This document shows positions 19,231 to 26,660 of a stretch of DNA of 37,771 nt, in pieces. The position numbers and the translations under genes were made by a program. How positions within the stretch are numbered: the stretch's first letter is position 1; every line of letters starts with the position of its first letter. Origin of the DNA: Desulfobulbaceae bacterium (GTDB taxonomy: Bacteria; Desulfobacterota; Desulfobulbia; Desulfobulbales; VMSU01); the NCBI GenBank assembly GCA_013792005.1, contig VMSU01000162.1, forward strand, positions 1 to 37,771, given 5' to 3'. The notes beneath the pieces are model-generated. The model was not told where the DNA came from, did no database searches, and saw only the letters and a program-made list of their open reading frames with translations.

Positions 19231-19350
19231 GGTTGACGGTTATCAGTGATCGGTTAACGGTTAAAAAATTAAAGTCGATCCTTCGAATCATCGCTTGATG
19301 CATGAGAGACTAGCCGTTAAGTTAACTGTCAACCGTAACCCGATAACCCG
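19231..19350. repeat. Degenerate GGTTAACGG-type repeats in the treZ upstream gap
   Basis: The 151-base gap between the exported-protein gene and treZ contains GGTTGACGGTTATC and CGGTTAACGGTTA (19231-19263) and, 50 bases on, their imperfect inverted counterpart TAGCCGTTAAGTTAACTGTCAACCGTAACCCGATAACC, split here as 19311-19328 and 19329-19348. The arms could pair as an irregular stem around a CGATCCTTCGAATC core. It looks like a dispersed intergenic repeat or small palindromic element, not a gene. It could separate transcription of treZ from the upstream treT unit, because no T-run terminator is seen. Confidence 0.5.
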
Positions 19351-19361
19351 ACTTTATATTT

Positions 19362-20753
19362 TCATTGTGAGTTCGGTAACAAGGGGCCTTCCAGAGGTAA
19401 CGAAGGAAGATCTCGGCATCCGGCTCGCTCTCCCTCCTCTTGCAGCCACCTAAGGTCTTTCCAATGGAGCCTCCGCCCGTTATCGGCGAAATGCGGGTCT
19501 GTGGATCGATACCTCTGCTCTACAAAATTCAGCGCCTGGAGAGAGTGATACATTTGAGAGCGAACTCTTTCACATCTATCCAAACCCCATCGAGCCGCAA
19601 TAGAATCCCTTGGATCGTAAGAGAGCCATAGAGAATTTTTCACGACATAATCCAGGGAGATTTCCTGCTTGAGACCAATTGCAATGAGCACTCCCTCCAT
19701 CGTCTTTTTGAAAGACTCTTCATCAAGATCATTATCCTTGATAATCTTCAACAGCTGCTCAATCTCAAAAACGATCATCCCATCGCGACTGGGCGTGCTG
19801 TACACCTCCCAGAGATACGAGCCCTCGGCACATCGCCCCTTCTGCTGACAATGGCGAAATCCTTCATCAACCAGGGCCACCCTCTCTTGCAGATAGCGAT
19901 GTATTGATTCCATGATCTTGCCGACCTTCTCCGCCGGATCGTAAGGTGTAGGGTCAATTCTCCGCGCCACCGCCTGATCAAAGAGTTCTCCTGGAAAACA
20001 AAACCCGGGACTGTACTGCTCTACCGAGTAATAAGGATGTTCAGTCTCCGGCAGATAGCTCCATCGTCCCCCGGTGTTAATCGGCCAACAGAACCGAACC
20101 ACCCCGGAACCGGCATCGGCATCAGGCCATGGTGAAAAATAACTCCTCTGCCGTAATTTTCTTACCTTCCTGGGGACTGTTGCCTCCCAGGTCTGGACCG
20201 GTGAATACATCCTGCCATCGAGTACGATACTCCCCACCATTCCGGCGTGCCCCTCAGGCACAATGGAAACCGTGCCGGCAAGGAGTGAGCTAGGGCTGAT
20301 ACGAATGGGATACGTATCCGTTGGCAGGGTCTTGGTGGTCGTTCCGGAGAGCACATACTCAAGGCCCGCCCGGAATCGCCGATCCCGCTGCCAGTCCCGA
20401 TGAGTCGGCAGATGTGCCAAGGTCGTTGACCAGTGGCCGTACATACTGCCATCACCCATCGTTGCAGCGGCAGGAAGATGAGCAATCCGAGCATAAATCC
20501 AGCGGATAGCATAGGGGACATCAGCACAGTCGACAGGGATGCCGTACCGGATAAAGAAGTCTTCGGAGATCGTCTCCTCCACCCAGGCAGCAAAGCGCTG
20601 TTCTTCAGCAACATCCCAGCGCCGCGACCCGACCTGCCAGACCTGATCAGAAGATTCCGCAACAGCGCTGGCCGGGGAATCACCAACCCAACAGAACACG
20701 ACCCAAGTCATGAAGATAAGGGTGCGACACACCATACCCAGCATATTTCCCAT
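19362..20753 (-). CDS. Exported protein of unknown function with a Cys/His (transglutaminase- or NlpC-like) pattern
   Basis: I do not recognise this 463-residue protein. It has a signal peptide (MVCRTLIFMTWVVFCWVG..., cleavage probably after ASA), so it acts outside the cytoplasmic membrane. Two motifs suggest a papain-like or transglutaminase-like fold: DCADVPYAIRWIYARIA, a Cys at the start of a helix (about residue 75), and VPEGHAGMVGSI, a His leading into a strand (about 175). The remainder contains aromatic-rich segments and no further motif. ATG codons at 20753 and 20744 are both possible; GGGAG sits better for the second. It lies between treT (23-base gap) and treZ, so it belongs to the trehalose island by position and may act on an envelope or extracellular substrate. 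The catalytic role is an inference. Confidence 0.7.
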   Translation of the reverse strand: MGNMLGMVCRTLIFMTWVVFCWVGDSPASAVAESSDQVWQVGSRRWDVAEEQRFAAWVEETISEDFFIRYGIPVDCADVPYAIRWIYARIAHLPAAATMGDGSMYGHWSTTLAHLPTHRDWQRDRRFRAGLEYVLSGTTTKTLPTDTYPIRISPSSLLAGTVSIVPEGHAGMVGSIVLDGRMYSPVQTWEATVPRKVRKLRQRSYFSPWPDADAGSGVVRFCWPINTGGRWSYLPETEHPYYSVEQYSPGFCFPGELFDQAVARRIDPTPYDPAEKVGKIMESIHRYLQERVALVDEGFRHCQQKGRCAEGSYLWEVYSTPSRDGMIVFEIEQLLKIIKDNDLDEESFKKTMEGVLIAIGLKQEISLDYVVKNSLWLSYDPRDSIAARWGLDRCERVRSQMYHSLQALNFVEQRYRSTDPHFADNGRRLHWKDLRWLQEEGERAGCRDLPSLPLEGPLLPNSQ

Positions 20754-20776
20754 CTCCCGCCTTAATGTAAGGAAAC

Positions 20777-22015
20777 TCAGATATATATAGTTGAAGAGTC
20801 CTCCCGTGAACTCAAGATATGAAACATCGTCAGATATTCCCTGAGTTGCCGGGTAAGCAAAAAATACTCCCGTACGAATTCACGTGCTTCATCCCCCATA
20901 CTATTTCGCAAGGAATCATGATGGAGCAAGAAGCGAATACGGTGTGCCGCACCTTCGGGCGTGTTGACTAAAAAACCAGTGTGGTAGTTCACCACTTGCA
21001 GACGAATACCACCAACATCTCCACCGATGACCGGCTTCCCTTTCCACAGACCTTCGGTAACCGTAAGGCCGAACCCTTCCCTGGTCGATTTCTGGATCAC
21101 GATATCAGCAAGCCGTTGCAGGGCGTTGATAGTTCGGTGGGCATCGGCTGGCAGCAGGAGGACATGGATATCGGGATCACCTGCCGCGGCCTCCATCACC
21201 TCATCAAGCACCTCCTTTCCTTCAGGATCATCACTGGCGCCACCCCCGGCAAGGACCAACTGCACTGGTTGGATCGCCCGAACAAGTCGATACGCGGCAA
21301 TAACACCAAGAGGATCCTTAAAACGATCGAAACGAGATATCTGTACCAGAAGCGGTTTGTCAGGATCAAGATTGTAGCGATGCCTCACAGTAGCCAGTTC
21401 TTCGGCATCAAGATCCATATTTTTCGGACTTAACGGATCAATACTCGGCGAGATGAGAAACTGGGGATGCGGCAGCGGCTGGGCAAATTGCGGCATGGAA
21501 AAAATACTCGCATCATAACCGGAGACAAAAGGCAACAACCCCCGCCAGACCGACCGCGCAGGACGGCTGACATCGATATGCCCCCGCCAGATCCATTTCC
21601 CTCGTCGATTCGGGCACAACCCGAGCAGACCGGCGGGTTGGGGATCGTGAATCACCACCAGATCGGCATCCTCGAGAATTGGGCGCAAGCGGATGGCGTT
21701 ATCTTCATTCACCTCTCGATATATCTGCCACTCCTGGTCACTGATAGTCACTGGAAAACCCTGAAGACCATTATGGAATTTCTTGGTAACGGGGAAAAAA
21801 TCTCCATTGCCCGAGATCACCTCCCACTGGGCGTCAAGCCCTATATCTCTCATCAGCGGGACCATCCAATCAAGGATCTCTGCCACTCCGCCACCTTCTT
21901 TGGTCGAGTTGACATGCACCACCTTTTTACCGGACAGACGATCGCCCAATTGTCTGAGCTGACTGATAACCGATGCGCTTACCACACCTTCATAGGAAGA
22001 GAGAAGTTTAGTCAT
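20777..22015 (-). CDS. treT: Trehalose glycosyltransferring synthase TreT (GT4)
   Basis: TreT makes trehalose in one reversible step from a nucleotide-diphosphate glucose and free glucose. The 412-residue protein begins with the TreT hallmark KVVHVNSTKEGGGVAEIL (about 30-47) and has WQVISGN-like and HDPQPAGL segments, ISRFDRFKDPLGVI, and the GT4 EX7E motif in TREGFGLTVTEGLWKGKPVIGG (shown split: TREGFGLTVTE, about 310, then GLWKGKPVIGG). The size matches TreT from archaea and thermophiles. Its ATG overlaps the stop of the upstream DUF5752 gene (ATGA), indicating translational coupling. This is the fourth trehalose-forming route in the island, alongside OtsAB, TreYZ and TreS. Confidence 0.9.
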   Translation of the reverse strand: MTKLLSSYEGVVSASVISQLRQLGDRLSGKKVVHVNSTKEGGGVAEILDWMVPLMRDIGLDAQWEVISGNGDFFPVTKKFHNGLQGFPVTISDQEWQIYREVNEDNAIRLRPILEDADLVVIHDPQPAGLLGLCPNRRGKWIWRGHIDVSRPARSVWRGLLPFVSGYDASIFSMPQFAQPLPHPQFLISPSIDPLSPKNMDLDAEELATVRHRYNLDPDKPLLVQISRFDRFKDPLGVIAAYRLVRAIQPVQLVLAGGGASDDPEGKEVLDEVMEAAAGDPDIHVLLLPADAHRTINALQRLADIVIQKSTREGFGLTVTEGLWKGKPVIGGDVGGIRLQVVNYHTGFLVNTPEGAAHRIRFLLHHDSLRNSMGDEAREFVREYFLLTRQLREYLTMFHILSSREDSSTIYI

Positions 22016-22665
22016 GACGCACCGCCTTTATCACGATCAAGAATGGTCACCAACGCGTTCCGAAGTTCACTTAAGGTAAAAAAAGCAAAATCGATTTTCT
22101 GTAATTTCCGACACCAATCCTCCTGATCGGGAAAACTGGCAAGCCACGCCGAAAAATCGTCACATCCGATAGGATCGCGTCGCCGAGCCTCCATGAAATG
22201 GTAGTAAATGCTGCCATTGGTCATTTTCTCGATAGCAGCAGGCAACTCTTCCGGTGAAGAAATCCTCCCCCCGGTATCGAATACGATAGTGACCGCCTCA
22301 GTAAAGAACAATTCCCCTCCATTCTGGCACGAAGGAACAAAAGGAACCTCGCTCAACCGCTCATCAAGGATATCAAGAACAAGTTCACGCAACTCCTCAA
22401 GGTCTGTATAAATATAAGGATTGATAATACCAAGCCGTTCCGCAAGCACACGGTCTCCCAACTGCAGCAGCGCCCACACGGCAAAATCGTTGCGAGAATC
22501 CGGGTTATCAAAGGAAGGGACAAGCGGGGTTTCACAAAAATGATGATAAAGCACGTCCTGCTTGCAATTCGCCAGACGTTGCCGCAACTCCCGGAGATTA
22601 ATAGCGGGAGGAACCCCGCTCGTTCTGCTGAGAAGCGTGCAGTCCTGAATAATGAACTCTTTCAC
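22012..22665 (-). CDS. DUF5752 family protein
   Basis: This is a 217-residue cytoplasmic protein that appears to be an internal duplication. Each half contains a block of the type 'LYHHF/IYYHF..E......NDFA/DDFSAWL...L....LAE+L..I.P(Y).YT.L.ELR..L+..I' (about residues 35-105 and 145-210). I recall this pattern as DUF5752, of unknown function. The start is the GTG at 22665, with CAGGAGG 7 bases upstream; a TTG 13 codons earlier would include that ribosome binding site in the coding sequence. It is the first gene after the candidate operon promoter and its stop overlaps the treT start. A helper or regulator of TreT is a reasonable guess, but nothing in the sequence shows catalysis. Confidence 0.8.
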   Translation of the reverse strand: MKEFIIQDCTLLSRTSGVPPAINLRELRQRLANCKQDVLYHHFCETPLVPSFDNPDSRNDFAVWALLQLGDRVLAERLGIINPYIYTDLEELRELVLDILDERLSEVPFVPSCQNGGELFFTEAVTIVFDTGGRISSPEELPAAIEKMTNGSIYYHFMEARRRDPIGCDDFSAWLASFPDQEDWCRKLQKIDFAFFTLSELRNALVTILDRDKGGAS

Positions 22666-22906
22666 AATGGCGCCTCCTGTTAGCAAAAAATCGCTGTCGT
22701 TCAAAGTGCACGAAAGGGGTGCAGGAATGATATATCTAAAACGAAAACAGCGAATGAATGATAGGGCCGTCTGTTCTCCCTGAAAAGGGGGCGGTAACCT
22801 TGATTGATGCTGCCTGTAAAAACAAAGGCCGTTAGACTGGAATGGCTGCAGAAGTAAAGGTCAGCGTGAGACACTTAACTCTCTCTGCCCCATGTAACCC
22901 TCTTAA

Positions 22907-22936
22907 TTTATAGCAGGAGTGACCAGATCTGGTCAA
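22907..22936 (-). promoter_or_regulatory. Sigma-70-like promoter of the DUF5752-treT unit
   Basis: Read on the minus strand, TTGACC (22936-22931) is followed after 18 bases by TATAAA (22912-22907). Both boxes are close to consensus and the spacing is within range. Transcription would start near 22900, about 235 bases before the DUF5752 GTG. This is the best promoter seen for the rightward end of the trehalose island. Boxes were located by eye. Confidence 0.6.
22920..22935. promoter_or_regulatory. Perfect 16-bp palindrome, candidate operator
   Basis: TGACCAGATCTGGTCA is perfectly self-complementary. It overlaps five of the six bases of the -35 box and the start of the spacer of the treT-unit promoter. 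This position is typical for a dimeric repressor, or for an activator that contacts RNA polymerase. The regulator is not identifiable from the sequence, and no regulator gene is encoded nearby. Confidence 0.6.
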
Positions 22937-23176
22937 CCATTTTCGAGATTTTGAAGATTAAAACCAGCAAAATTATAGGCAATTAACGCTTATTAAAAAG
23001 CATTATTTCAGCTATCCCTAATCACTGAACCCATTTTTTTTATTTGCCAATCAAAAATATTTCTTGCCTATTGACCAGATATCAAACTAGGATTATAGAC
23101 ACACATTGTTCAAAATAGATTAAAGATCTCTTCATTACTGGTGACAACTCCACTGGAAATTTCAGACATCCATTGC

Positions 23177-23205
23177 TTGACATAAGAATTGTTACCAACT
23201 AGTTT
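23177..23205 (+). promoter_or_regulatory. Possible promoter of the OmpA-family lipoprotein gene
   Basis: A perfect TTGACA (23177-23182) is followed after 17 bases by TAGTTT (23200-23205), a weak -10 box. The gene starts 77 bases further on with a strong AAGGAGGAAAAA ribosome binding site. The -35 box is convincing, the -10 box is not. Confidence 0.4.
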
Positions 23206-23281
23206 GAATACTACATTTGCTTTACAGGATTAGGATGGTATCTCACCGTCCTCGTTATAGAATTTAACTAAGGAGGAAAAA

Positions 23282-24397
23282 ATGAAAAAAATTACGTCCC
23301 TGATGTTCACACTTTTTATGGCCATGCTGGTGACAGCCTGTGGCAATAAAAACATTCCAGCCCCATTCTCTCCAACCGACTTGAATGCCAAAGTCGCAAG
23401 CGGTGAGTACGTTCAAAAAGTGGACAATTTCGTTGTCCTCTTTGATGCGTCATCATCCATGTATATGGACAGAACTTGGGAGAGCAAGCTCGAAAAGGCC
23501 AAATTGGTGGCCAACAATATGAACAACACCATTCCGGCCGGCCTTACCCTTCAGTCCGCACTCCGGGTATTTGGACCAAACAATTGCGACAAGCAAGAAT
23601 GCACTCTTAATCAATCCATGTCCGCCTATAGCAAAGACAGTTATGGTCAGACGATCTCGGCAATCACCAAAGCTGCTGGCTTGACCCCCATGTCCCCTGC
23701 TATTTCCACTTCATCCTCAGATCTGAGCCCAGCCAAGGGAGACATTGCTGTAATCGTAATCAGCGATGGCCTTGCAAACGTTGATGGTCCTGCCGCCGTA
23801 GCTGCTCAAGCCTTGAAAGACACCTATAAAGATCGAGTGTGCGTCTACACTATCCTGATTGGCGACGACGCTGAAGGCAAGGCTGTAATGGATGCCGTTG
23901 CCAAGGCCAGTGGTTGTGGTTTCGCAACCGATGAAAACGCAGTATCCACTCCCGAAGGAATGGCCACATTTGTTGAAAAAGTCTTCTTGAAACCAGCTGA
24001 GAGAAAGGCATGTCCTCCTCCGCCTCCTGCCCCGGAGAAGCAGACCTTCACCGTTGAGCTGAAGGTTGAGTTTGATTTTGACAAATCCTTCATCAGACCT
24101 CAATACTACAAGGAACTGCTTGCCTTTGGTGACTTTATCCGTCAACACCCCAAGCACACAGTTAACCTTGAAGGCCATACCGATAACTACGGCACTGAGA
24201 AGTATAATGCAAAACTCTCTCAGCGTCGTGCTGATGCCGTGCGGGCCTTCCTCCTTAAGAACTTCAGTGGCACCATCGACGCGGCAAGGCTGACCACCAC
24301 CGCCCATGCCTTCAATAAGCCGATTGCCACCAATGACACTAAAGAAGGACGTCAGAAGAATCGTCGTGTATTCGCGACCTTTACCTACCAGGAATAG
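23282..24397 (+). CDS. Lipoprotein with VWA-like domain and C-terminal OmpA domain
   Basis: This is a 371-residue envelope protein. A lipoprotein signal (MKKITSLMFTLFMAMLVTAC) puts the lipid-modified Cys at residue 20. Residues about 45-235 form a von Willebrand A-like domain: NFVVLFDASSSMYMD carries the DxSxS metal site, and VIVISDGLANVDGP follows the usual fold. A proline-rich linker (CPPPPPAPEKQ, about 243) leads to an OmpA/MotB-type peptidoglycan-binding domain (VEFDFDKSFIRPQY and GHTDNYGTEKYNAKLSQRRA, about 298). It would be anchored in the outer membrane by lipid and hold the cell wall with its C-terminus, displaying the VWA domain in the periplasm. It is monocistronic, with its own promoter candidate, a strong ribosome binding site and a terminator. 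The partner of the VWA domain is unknown. Confidence 0.9.
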   Translation: MKKITSLMFTLFMAMLVTACGNKNIPAPFSPTDLNAKVASGEYVQKVDNFVVLFDASSSMYMDRTWESKLEKAKLVANNMNNTIPAGLTLQSALRVFGPNNCDKQECTLNQSMSAYSKDSYGQTISAITKAAGLTPMSPAISTSSSDLSPAKGDIAVIVISDGLANVDGPAAVAAQALKDTYKDRVCVYTILIGDDAEGKAVMDAVAKASGCGFATDENAVSTPEGMATFVEKVFLKPAERKACPPPPPAPEKQTFTVELKVEFDFDKSFIRPQYYKELLAFGDFIRQHPKHTVNLEGHTDNYGTEKYNAKLSQRRADAVRAFLLKNFSGTIDAARLTTTAHAFNKPIATNDTKEGRQKNRRVFATFTYQE

Positions 24398-24411
24398 TAG
24401 GTTCATTACCA

Positions 24412-24450
24412 AGTAAGCTACCAGAGGCCAGTTGATCCTGGCAGCTTACT
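24412..24450 (+). terminator. Hairpin after the OmpA-family gene
   Basis: AGTAAGCT-A-CCAG pairs with CTGG-C-AGCTTACT around a 12-base loop, starting 15 bases after the stop codon. It has no T-run of its own on the plus strand (an A-run follows) and may serve to stabilise the mRNA end. It lies directly before the main terminator. Confidence 0.5.
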
Positions 24451-24496
24451 AAAAAAAAAGGCCTCACGGAGAAGTCACCGTGGGGCCTTTTTTTTT
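24451..24496. terminator. Bidirectional rho-independent terminator
   Basis: AAAAAAAAAGGCC-T-CACGG pairs with CCGTG-G-GGCCTTTTTTTTT, a GC-rich stem flanked by A9 and T9. It can terminate the plus-strand OmpA-family gene and the convergent minus-strand DciA-like gene, which ends at 24549. Confidence 0.9.
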
Positions 24497-24548
24497 ATGT
24501 TTTTTATGGGTGTATTATCATCACCAAGCAAACGGAAATCAGCGTGAC

Positions 24549-25061
24549 TCACCTTTTTTGATGCATGATCAGCCACACCCGGATCATACTCTGCTTGAGT
24601 TCCTGATCGGCAATAGAACTCAGCATCCTGGTAAATTCGGTCAACTTTTCCTGATCAACTACCAATGGCTGGAGAGAAGCCGAGCGGTTCTGATGTTGTT
24701 TATTGACCAATGAAGGATCGAGCGCAAGCCTCAACTCGGTCAGGCGCAAGCTGCCCTGCTGTCCAAAACCGGACAGAACATCCCTTTCAGAATCAGCTTC
24801 GCCTAAGCGAAGATTAATGGCCTCAAGCAGATACTGACGTTCGTACTGGAGTTGCTGCATCCATATCGAATCGCAGACCCCAACCCACAACACTGTCCCC
24901 CTGATCACCTGTGGCTGGGCACGCCGGGCAATATCCACTCCAACAACATCATCCCAAAAGGTAAAAACCTGATGCAACCGCATCCGAGATTGCCATGACT
25001 TACTGACCACAAGGTTTGAGATCAGATTATCAAGCTTGATAGGCCCCTCAGCCTTTGCCAT
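24549..25061 (-). CDS. DUF721/DciA family protein
   Basis: This is a 170-residue protein whose N-terminal half (residues about 10-100) has the DUF721 pattern: LDNLISNLV..., then FTFWDDVVGVDIARRAQPQVIRGTVLWV (shown as FTFWDDVVGVDIA and RAQPQVIRGTVLWV), WMQQLQYERQYLLEAIN. In many bacteria this domain is DciA, the ancestral loader or operator of the replicative helicase DnaB. Here the C-terminal half is an unrelated, charged tail. The start ATG follows GGATGGAGAT. It stands alone, between a hairpin repeat upstream and the shared terminator downstream. The family call is good; the replication role is inferred from family knowledge. Confidence 0.82.
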   Translation of the reverse strand: MAKAEGPIKLDNLISNLVVSKSWQSRMRLHQVFTFWDDVVGVDIARRAQPQVIRGTVLWVGVCDSIWMQQLQYERQYLLEAINLRLGEADSERDVLSGFGQQGSLRLTELRLALDPSLVNKQHQNRSASLQPLVVDQEKLTEFTRMLSSIADQELKQSMIRVWLIMHQKR

Positions 25062-25138
25062 ATCTCCATCCCATTTCTGAATAAGGCAAGGACCGGTGTG
25101 ACGTCCAGTTAGTTGCCATCGCTTTCAAAGGCCAAAAC

Positions 25139-25179
25139 GTACTGTGGGCACCGCCCACAAAAAGGGGTGCCCACAGTAC
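25139..25179. repeat. 14-bp perfect inverted repeat (hairpin)
   Basis: GTACTGTGGGCACC (25139-25152) and GGTGCCCACAGTAC (25166-25179) are exact inverse complements around a 13-base loop that itself contains GCCCAC. It lies in the 194-base gap between the AICAR transformylase stop and the DciA-like start. There is no T-run, so it is more like a REP element or mRNA-stabilising stem than a classical terminator. The rest of the gap shows nothing. Confidence 0.7.
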
Positions 25180-25255
25180 ACAAGGTATTAGACTAAATGA
25201 CATTAATGCCCTGCCATCGGGCACCACCATCACCCATAATCCGGCAACAAATTTA

Positions 25256-26545
25256 TCAATGCTTAAATGACCGCTGCCCGGTAAACTTCATGGCCACCTG
25301 TGGTGTCGCCTCATTACAGGCCTCAATGGTTTCAAAATCCCGCATTGAACCACCTGCTTGAAGGATAGCGGTCACACCCTGACGAATACCGACATCGGCT
25401 CCATCACGGAAGGGAAAGAAGGCATCGGAAATCATTACCGAACCCGGCAAATCGGCACGATCTGCTTTGGTACGTTCATCAATTGCAACCTGGTCGGATT
25501 TTGGTCGTTTGCCCTTTTCAATCTCCAGAGTCAAGTCGCCATAAGGAATGCCATAGGCATCAAAACAGAGGATATCGGCGTATTTGATATAGGCCTTGTG
25601 CACGGCGATCTCAGCCACACCCACCCGATCTTGTTCTCCGGTGCCAATACCGACCGTGCAACCGTCCTTCACATAGATCACTGAATTCGAGGTCACGCCA
25701 TGCTCAACTGCCCAACCGAAGAGCATATCGTCAATCTCCCGCTGGGTTGGCTCACGCTTAACCGCATAATCGACTCCCTTAAACGTGTTGACCGCCGGTT
25801 TCAGGTCGGCAACTGTACGGATGGAATTAACCGCCGACTGCTGAACGATAATACCACCATCGATCAAACGCTTGAAATCGACAAAACGGAACTTCTCAAA
25901 TTCAGCCAATTTATCGATACGGCTGATCTTAATCACCCGGAGATTCTTACGGGTCTGAAGAATGGCCAAGGCTCCGTCGTCAAACTCAGGCGCCACAACT
26001 ACTTCCAGATAATTCCGGCTGATGGCCTCAGCCGTTGCCTTGTCGCAAGCGCGATTCAAGACAACACAGCCACCGAAAGCGGCGATGCGGTCGGAACGAT
26101 TAGCCCGGTCATATGCCTGACTCAATGAGTCGCCAAGAGATACGCCACAAGGATTATTATGCTTGAGTATTGCGGCTGCCGGTCTATCCATCATGTACTT
26201 AATGATATTCAGGCCGTTATCAATATCGGTAAGATTGATCTTACCAGGATGCTTGCCAACCTGAAGCATATCCTCAACAGCAATCCCGCTGACTAATCCA
26301 TGGCCAGGTTCGATGAAGCGACACTCCCCCAAGGCCAGATTACCATTCACCAGCTCAAAGAGGGCCGCCTCCTGATCGGGGTTCTCACCATACCGCACAC
26401 CCCGCTCGTCAATGGTGCCGTCTTCCATAGGGATCTTCCAGGTCTTCTTGCGATAGACCAAGGTCTGATCACCGAAGGAAATTTTCATCTCCATAGGGAA
26501 ATGGTCACCAAGGATGGTTGAATACATCTTTTTTAAATCAGCCAT
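25256..26545 (-). CDS. Stand-alone AICAR transformylase (PurH C-terminal-type, no IMP cyclohydrolase domain)
   Basis: This enzyme transfers a formyl group from 10-formyl-THF to AICAR, the penultimate step of purine synthesis. The 429-residue protein matches only the AICARFT part of bifunctional PurH. YGENPDQEAALFEL is at about residue 46, and KHNNPCGVSLGDSLSQAYDR (about 128) carries the catalytic Lys-His and the KxxNPCG loop. DRIAAFGGCVVLN and SDAFFPFRDG follow. The N-terminal MGS-like IMP cyclohydrolase domain of about 200 residues is missing, so IMP cyclohydrolase must be encoded elsewhere. The start is the ATG at 26545 (MADLKKMYST) behind CAGGAGC; upstream in-frame TTG and GTG codons have no ribosome binding site. 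It follows thiH with a gap of about 115 bases. Confidence 0.9.
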   Translation of the reverse strand: MADLKKMYSTILGDHFPMEMKISFGDQTLVYRKKTWKIPMEDGTIDERGVRYGENPDQEAALFELVNGNLALGECRFIEPGHGLVSGIAVEDMLQVGKHPGKINLTDIDNGLNIIKYMMDRPAAAILKHNNPCGVSLGDSLSQAYDRANRSDRIAAFGGCVVLNRACDKATAEAISRNYLEVVVAPEFDDGALAILQTRKNLRVIKISRIDKLAEFEKFRFVDFKRLIDGGIIVQQSAVNSIRTVADLKPAVNTFKGVDYAVKREPTQREIDDMLFGWAVEHGVTSNSVIYVKDGCTVGIGTGEQDRVGVAEIAVHKAYIKYADILCFDAYGIPYGDLTLEIEKGKRPKSDQVAIDERTKADRADLPGSVMISDAFFPFRDGADVGIRQGVTAILQAGGSMRDFETIEACNEATPQVAMKFTGQRSFKH

Positions 26546-26660
26546 TACATTGCTCCTGTCTATTAATAAAGTGATAGTGGCGCCCACTCCAAAGAAGTGC
26601 TCGCTTACGATCACAACCCAAAGAGGACACAATCAAAAAAAATTTCGTTACTGAATCAGC

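Larger units (their letters stand above)
22666..23281. other. Divergent intergenic region between the treT unit and the OmpA-family gene
   Basis: The 616 bases without a gene hold the control regions of two divergent units. On the minus strand are the promoter and palindrome described separately, and an untranslated leader of about 235 bases. On the plus strand is a weaker promoter near 23177-23205. The central part (about 22940-23110) is AT-rich. No open frame of convincing length, no tRNA and no recognisable riboswitch was seen. Confidence 0.7.

Noticed and set aside
22861-22893. A ten-codon open frame (ATG at 22893, minus strand) just after the treT-unit promoter, possibly a leader peptide.
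   Set aside because: Its ribosome binding site would overlap the predicted transcription start, and it has no regulatory codon pattern or attenuator hairpin.
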